Assembly (NCBI GenBank): GCA_964450355.1 | Contig: CAYVDH010000076.1 | Coordinates: 1-16,440 of the forward strand | DNA: 16,440 nucleotides | Direction of reading: 5' to 3' | DNA from: CAYVDH01 sp964450355 | GTDB taxonomy: Bacteria > Bacteroidota > Bacteroidia > NS11-12g > UBA955 | Shown here: positions 16,056 to 16,440 of the stretch, piece after piece | Layout of the letters: each line of letters begins with the position of its first letter | How positions within the stretch are numbered: position 1 is the first letter of the stretch | The notes under the pieces: model-generated | The model's input: only the letters and a program-made list of their open reading frames with translations | The model's database searches: none | Told to the model about the DNA's origin: nothing | Made by a program: the position numbers and the translations under genes

Positions 16056-16433
16056 TTATTTATCCAAAATATTATATTCAGCAATTACTTCATCATAGAA
16101 TGCTTGAGAAACTGACTTAAATCTATCCACTTCAATCCCTTGTTCATTATAAAATATATTAAGCAAAGGCGTTTCAAATAAATCCAACCTTTCAGACTTT
16201 ACATTACCATTTGGGAAATATTTCCTATACCAACCCATTCTAAAACCATCCCTATATTCACATTCCGCGCTTATAGTTATACCTTGAGCAGGATTTTCAT
16301 TTGGCTCAAAACCATAAGTTTCATACCCATTAAATGGTTCACCATCGTATTCATAGTATTCTGGCCATGCTTTAAATTCTAATTTAGGATCTTTAGCGTC
16401 TACTCTTAGTTTTTTATTATCTTTTAATGCCAT
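16056..16433 (-). CDS. MORN-repeat (YwqK-like) protein, unknown function
   Basis: This is a 125-residue frame from ATG 16433 to TAA 16056-16058. It contains MORN_2-like units: YYEYDGEPFNGYETY (about residues 26-40), EYRDGFRMGWYRKYFPNGNV (about 59-78, the clearest one) and FYNEQGIEVDR (94-104). Such repeats occur in YwqK-type proteins described as antitoxin-like and in many uncharacterised Bacteroidota proteins. There is no signal peptide, so it is probably cytoplasmic. The frame stays open upstream of the ATG to the window edge, so the true start may lie outside. It precedes the decayed endonuclease V gene by 6 bp on the same strand. No toxin partner is visible within the window. Confidence 0.7.
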   Translation of the reverse strand: MALKDNKKLRVDAKDPKLEFKAWPEYYEYDGEPFNGYETYGFEPNENPAQGITISAECEYRDGFRMGWYRKYFPNGNVKSERLDLFETPLLNIFYNEQGIEVDRFKSVSQAFYDEVIAEYNILDK

Positions 16434-16440
16434 ATTTTTA

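Noticed and set aside
1..16440. tRNA or rRNA genes
   Set aside because: I saw no tRNA-like GGTTCRANTCC arm with a matching cloverleaf and no rRNA segments on either strand by eye. A covariance-model scan would be decisive.

Overview
The window looks like chromosomal DNA of a member of the Bacteroidota, probably Chitinophagales-, Saprospirales- or Cytophagales-like. The evidence is A+T-rich DNA, genes without clear Shine-Dalgarno sites, short lipoproteins with Bacteroidota-style leaders, and a 1755-residue surface protein ending in a type IX secretion (T9SS) sorting tail. One housekeeping gene, valS, sits among accessory and decaying DNA.

Layout. Positions 1-1110 hold the 3' end of an unknown gene and a small lipoprotein gene. 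Positions 1114-3290 hold a small secreted MORN-like gene whose 3' end is split by a 1579-bp DDE insertion sequence (1625-3203) with perfect 17-bp terminal inverted repeats. Two small exported proteins of unknown function follow on the minus strand (3374-4408). A HAD phosphatase-like domain fused to a cysteine-rich CPCC zinc-ribbon domain is at 4768-5481. Next come a hairpin repeat, a perfect 12-bp palindrome and the giant T9SS protein (5910-11177), which has about 16 Ig/PKD-like repeats. A truncated DpnI-type restriction endonuclease remnant (11410-11833) is split by a 175-bp MITE-like element. valS lies convergently at 11897-14524 on the minus strand.

The last 1.9 kb contains two pseudogenes that have no long open frame and appear only on conceptual translation across frames. 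One is a RAYT/TnpA-REP (Y1, HUH) transposase remnant (14853-15358, minus). The other is an endonuclease V remnant (15492-16049, minus), followed upstream by a MORN-repeat gene (16056-16433, minus).

The most interesting system is a REP/RAYT-like unit. The decayed RAYT gene is bracketed by two inverted copies of a structured hairpin repeat, and a third copy lies about 9 kb away in front of the giant surface-protein gene. The copies keep the same nested two-stem fold, with paired base changes between copies, and carry GTAG or GTGG at the foot of the inner stem, as in classical REP elements.

Apart from valS and the intact surface protein, the window reads as a turnover zone: an IS, a MITE, REP hairpins, three decayed nucleases or transposases and one interrupted small gene.
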